Under the pieces are notes generated by a model that saw nothing but the letters and a program-made list of their open reading frames with translations, made no database searches and was not told the DNA's origin. The position numbers and the translations under genes were made by a program. From assembly GCA_938092125.1 (NCBI GenBank), contig CALKMQ010000157.1, positions 1 to 9,008 of the forward strand: a stretch of DNA of 9,008 nucleotides, read 5' to 3'. Positions 7,187 through 9,008 of this stretch are shown here, one piece after another (the stretch's first letter is position 1; every line of letters begins with the position of its first letter). Source of the DNA: an uncultured bacterium (lineage in GTDB: Bacteria > Fidelibacterota > Marinisomatia > Marinisomatales > UBA1611).

Positions 7187-7579
7187 ATGAGTTGCAAAAT
7201 TTATATATTTTTAGTTTTTTTATTCTCTTGCACTTTTCCACAAAGTAGTAGAGTTACTCATACAGAGACATATATAAATGGAAATATTCGGTCAATTACA
7301 AATCATGTTAAGCATGGTAAAGGAATAAGAAAATGGAGCCGTGAAGAATACGATAAAAAGGGTAGGAAACATGGAGCCTGGATTGGTTGGGATGAGAATG
7401 GATTAATGAGTTATGAAACGGTATGGGAATTTGGTTTTCATAGGCAATATCGAGAGTGGCATAAAAATGGATCTAAAAAGCTTATAATTAGGTATGATGA
7501 TGAAGGCAATGTGGCTCTGATGAAAAAGTGGGATGAAGAAGGAAACGAAATTATAAAAACATCATCTCTTAATGGTTAA
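7187..7579 (+). CDS. MORN-like repeat (YwqK-type) lipoprotein
   Basis: A 130-residue protein with a lipoprotein signal: hydrophobic residues 5-13, then lipobox L12-F-S-C15. The mature part holds MORN_2-type repeats with alternating aromatic and NG/EG turns. Examples are YINGNIRS (29-36), GRKHGAWIGWDENGLMS (59-75), W-x-x-GFHRQYREWHKNG (80-95) and DDEGNVALMKKWDEEGN (104-120). Proteins of this type are often auto-annotated as 'toxin-antitoxin system YwqK family antitoxin'. Nothing here supports that role: it is exported and has no toxin partner. A surface or periplasmic beta-hairpin scaffold is more likely. It starts five bases after the hydrolase gene, and its last eight bases overlap the metallopeptidase gene, so the three are probably co-transcribed. 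Confidence 0.82.
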   Translation: MSCKIYIFLVFLFSCTFPQSSRVTHTETYINGNIRSITNHVKHGKGIRKWSREEYDKKGRKHGAWIGWDENGLMSYETVWEFGFHRQYREWHKNGSKKLIIRYDDEGNVALMKKWDEEGNEIIKTSSLNG

Positions 7580-8141
7580 TAAATCAATCTTAATAACCTT
7601 ACCAACCGTCGGTCCGGTTTTATTAGAAAGAAGTAATCGAGCGAAGCATATCCGCATGTCCATTAAGCCGCCCTCGAAAATCCGTGTGGCCGTTCCGGTT
7701 GGGGTTAGTTTTGAGGAAGCTCAAAATTTTGCAGAAGAAAAAGAGTCATGGCTACAAAAGCAGATTCAAAAATTCTCAATTTCAAAATCTATATGCCTCT
7801 ATGAAAAAAGTGAGCAAGAATCAAAAGAGGAAATCTTGCAAATAAAAGAAGCTATCATCAACCGAGTAAAACATTTATCCCTAAAATATAAATTCAGGCA
7901 TAATAAAATTTCTATAAGACGTATGAAAAGTAGATGGGGGAGTTGCAGTTATAATAATGATATAAGAATTAACATATGTGTGAATTATCTGCCACAAAGA
8001 TTACAAGACTATATCATACTTCATGAATTGATGCATACTAAGATAAAGAATCATAGTAGACATTTTTGGTCAGAACTAAATAATATTATTCACGATTTAT
8101 ATGAAATACGAAAAGAGTTTAAAAATAATTATTTTTTGTAA
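7572..8141 (+). CDS. YgjP-type (DUF45/M48-like) zinc metallopeptidase
   Basis: A 189-residue cytoplasmic protein without a signal peptide. It matches the YgjP-like family from end to end: an N-terminal beta region with RSNRAKHIRMSIKPPSKIRV (20-39), a charged helical linker (47-105), the signature MKSRWGSCS (118-126), and the zinc site H151-E152-L-M-H155 followed by N160-H161-S-R-H-F-W166. H151, H155 and H161 would bind Zn and E152 would be the catalytic base, as in SprT/WLM-like peptidases. All are present, so it is probably active. Physiological substrates of this family are not well known. Relatives are sometimes found beside type I restriction genes, but there are none here. The ATG lies inside the end of the preceding gene (eight-base overlap), which suggests translational coupling. 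Confidence 0.92.
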   Translation: MVNKSILITLPTVGPVLLERSNRAKHIRMSIKPPSKIRVAVPVGVSFEEAQNFAEEKESWLQKQIQKFSISKSICLYEKSEQESKEEILQIKEAIINRVKHLSLKYKFRHNKISIRRMKSRWGSCSYNNDIRINICVNYLPQRLQDYIILHELMHTKIKNHSRHFWSELNNIIHDLYEIRKEFKNNYFL

Positions 8142-8153
8142 AACTATTATGGC

Positions 8154-8600
8154 ATGAGACAGTTATCAGCATATATTTTATGTTTTTGGGTTTTATTGCC
8201 TACGTGGTTGGTTTCGCAAAACTATTTTAAAAAGGAAACTGGTATGTTAGGTGCCTTAGGTAAAAGAAAAAATGTTGCTTTTAAAAAGAAAACTCGGATA
8301 CTTAAGACGAACTTAGAATTCGAGGCAGATTTTGATACTATTTACCCTGGCACAAATAAAACGTGTGCATATGTACTGCGATATTTTTTCCATACTGATA
8401 TACATTTTAATAAAAATTTAAACGAACTTATTTCTATGGATGGAACATCTTTTGTAATTAGCAAAGATACTAGGCATCATGAGATAGAAAATCAAGCTAT
8501 TATGCTCACTGAAGAAGTTATAAAATTGATTGGCAATATGTACTTTGGGTATCATGAGCTAGATGTTTTTCTAGAAACGTTTCCGAAAGCAAAGATTTAA
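8154..8600 (+). CDS. Hypothetical secreted protein
   Basis: I do not recognise this 148-residue protein. It has a basic N-terminus and hydrophobic core (residues 4-20) ending LVSQ, a plausible signal peptide, so export is likely. The mature region begins with a basic stretch (GKRKNVAFKKKTRILK, 36-51), then beta-like segments (LEFEADFDTIY, CAYVLRYFFHTDIHF) and a helical end (NQAIMLTEEVIKLIGNMY). It contains a single mature cysteine (C71), so no internal disulfide. It begins 12 bases after the metallopeptidase gene. The stop TAA at 8598-8600 is followed in the same frame by 130 further open codons, so this may be the first part of a longer gene broken or interrupted by that stop. Confidence 0.7.
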   Translation: MRQLSAYILCFWVLLPTWLVSQNYFKKETGMLGALGKRKNVAFKKKTRILKTNLEFEADFDTIYPGTNKTCAYVLRYFFHTDIHFNKNLNELISMDGTSFVISKDTRHHEIENQAIMLTEEVIKLIGNMYFGYHELDVFLETFPKAKI

Positions 8601-8993
8601 ATAGTCATTGGAGAAAAAGTTATTCAAAAGCTACAAAAAAAAGAACCCTTATGGAAAATTGCCCAGAATTGCAGAGTAAAAAAAAATAATGGTGAATATG
8701 ATACTTACAGAGATGCTTACAAGGCATCAATTAGAAAGATTAAATCAGATAATAGAATTATCACCGTAAAAAGTCTTGAGTCGGCCTATTACAAAACAAA
8801 AACAAAAAATAAAGCAATAAATAAAACTGTTTCTATCCCAATAATGATTACTCAAGAAATGAGAATAAGACTTAAAGGCTTGAAATATAGCAGTTATGAC
8901 ATTCGTTATCTCACTCCTCAAAAAGCAAATAATATTATCCAGAATCAAGTTGTTAATAGAAGTCCGTCATTTAACCATGGTAGGAATCAATAA
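8601..8993 (+). CDS. Open frame without a standard start; C-terminal helical motif; possible frameshifted gene
   Basis: This frame runs 130 codons from directly after the TAA at 8598-8600 to a TAA at 8991-8993. Codons 1-81 contain no ATG, GTG or TTG; the first ATG is 8844 (codon 82). The reading looks protein-like: LWKIAQNCRVKK (17-28), a Lys-rich middle (41-76), then ITQEMRIRLKGLKYSSYDIR (83-102) and LTPQKANNII (104-113). The last two form a pattern (RxxLxxLGYxxxxIxxLTPxxAxxII) that I recall at the ends of replication, primase and relaxase-like proteins of mobile elements; this resemblance is approximate. Possible explanations are a TTG start at 8608 with a -1 shift at 8637-8643, readthrough of 8598-8600, a short gene from 8844 (49 residues), an indel in the A8 run, or a decayed gene. 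The one-base TAATG junction with the next gene supports the frame being real. Confidence 0.5.
   Translation: MVIGEKVIQKLQKKEPLWKIAQNCRVKKNNGEYDTYRDAYKASIRKIKSDNRIITVKSLESAYYKTKTKNKAINKTVSIPIMITQEMRIRLKGLKYSSYDIRYLTPQKANNIIQNQVVNRSPSFNHGRNQ
8637..8643 (+). other. Candidate -1 frameshift heptamer A AAA AAG
   Basis: The run of eight A (8635-8642) followed by G contains A AAA AAG, the dnaX-type slippery heptamer. It is phased correctly for the frame opened by TTG at 8608 (codons TAC AAA AAA AAG). A -1 slip moves ribosomes exactly into the 8601-8993 frame (next codon GAA at 8643), giving a 128-residue product. Without slipping the product stops after 23 residues at TAA 8677-8679. I see no strong downstream stem and no Shine-Dalgarno at the usual 10-14 base distance, so this remains a candidate. 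Confidence 0.3.
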
Positions 8994-9008
8994 TGAATAA
9001 TAAAAAAA
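8993..9008 (+). CDS. Start of a further gene, cut by the window edge
   Basis: ATG at 8993-8995 shares its A with the preceding TAA, the same TAATG arrangement as at 3162-3166. Only five codons are visible (M-N-N-K-K), followed by one base at the edge. Nothing can be said about the product; the call rests on the stop/start overlap and the absence of a terminator. Confidence 0.4.

Noticed and set aside
7187..7579. Toxin-antitoxin annotation of the MORN-like protein
   Set aside because: The name comes from automatic labels for YwqK-like repeats. The protein has a lipobox and no toxin gene is adjacent.
8121..8136. Palindrome AAAAATAATTATTTTT at the end of the metallopeptidase gene
   Set aside because: It contains only A and T and lies in coding sequence for K-N-N-Y-F; it is not stable enough for a terminator and is expected by chance here.
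7572..8141. Restriction-modification or defence association of the YgjP-type peptidase
   Set aside because: Relatives can sit beside type I restriction genes, but no methylase, specificity subunit or helicase is present in the window.
54..8948. Antisense open frames of 60-89 codons lying opposite the + strand genes, and one opposite 8745-8948
   Set aside because: They lie across well-supported + strand frames, have no recognisable domains, and arise easily in AT-rich DNA. The 8745-8948 frame is opposite the 8601-8993 frame, whose reading is more protein-like and ends in a TAATG junction.

Overview
The window is AT-rich, and every gene I can support lies on the + strand, mostly packed with gaps of a few bases or with short overlaps. 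The best indication of origin is the C-terminus of the large protein at 1293-3164. It carries the surface-sorting tail typical of the Fibrobacteres-Chlorobi-Bacteroidetes group (FxLxQNYPNPFNPTT, ending in a short basic/Leu stretch). The combination of a planctomycete-type cytochrome domain, plant-class leucine-rich repeats and this tail fits Candidatus Marinimicrobia (SAR406) or a near relative such as Ignavibacteria. This assignment is an inference from protein style, not from a marker gene.

Layout. (1) 1-1020 is the 3' part of an ABC-2-type permease (DUF3526 family), cut by the window edge. (2) 1021-1292 is non-coding and holds a strong rho-independent terminator at 1204-1239. (3) 1293-4309 is a pair of exported proteins joined by a one-base TAATG overlap: a heme-cytochrome/LRR/sorting-tail surface protein and a GH18 (chitinase-type) lipoprotein. 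(4) 4341-4736 is a small DUF2628 membrane protein with a TTG start. (5) 4835-8141 is a tight run: an HI0933/YhiN-type flavoprotein, an exported alpha/beta hydrolase, a MORN-like lipoprotein and a YgjP-type zinc metallopeptidase. (6) 8154-8600 is an unrecognised secreted protein. (7) 8601-8993 is a 130-codon open frame with no ATG, GTG or TTG in its first 81 codons. It ends in another TAATG junction with a gene that leaves the window.

Functionally, 1293-4309 looks like a cell-surface module for handling polymers: GH18 cleaves beta-1,4-GlcNAc polymers, the LRRs could bind a partner or substrate, and the heme domain could carry electrons. The hydrolase at 6036 may add an exported esterase activity. 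The remaining neighbours look like housekeeping or uncharacterised genes and I see no evidence that they act with this module.

The least ordinary points are: the domain combination at 1293, including two equal 16-residue loops placed exactly three LRR units apart; the start-less frame at 8601-8993, which can be joined to a TTG start by a dnaX-type A AAA AAG slippery heptamer; and the non-ATG starts at 4341 and 4835, where homopolymer length could decide the frame. I found no RNA gene, CRISPR array, insertion sequence or convincing defence system.
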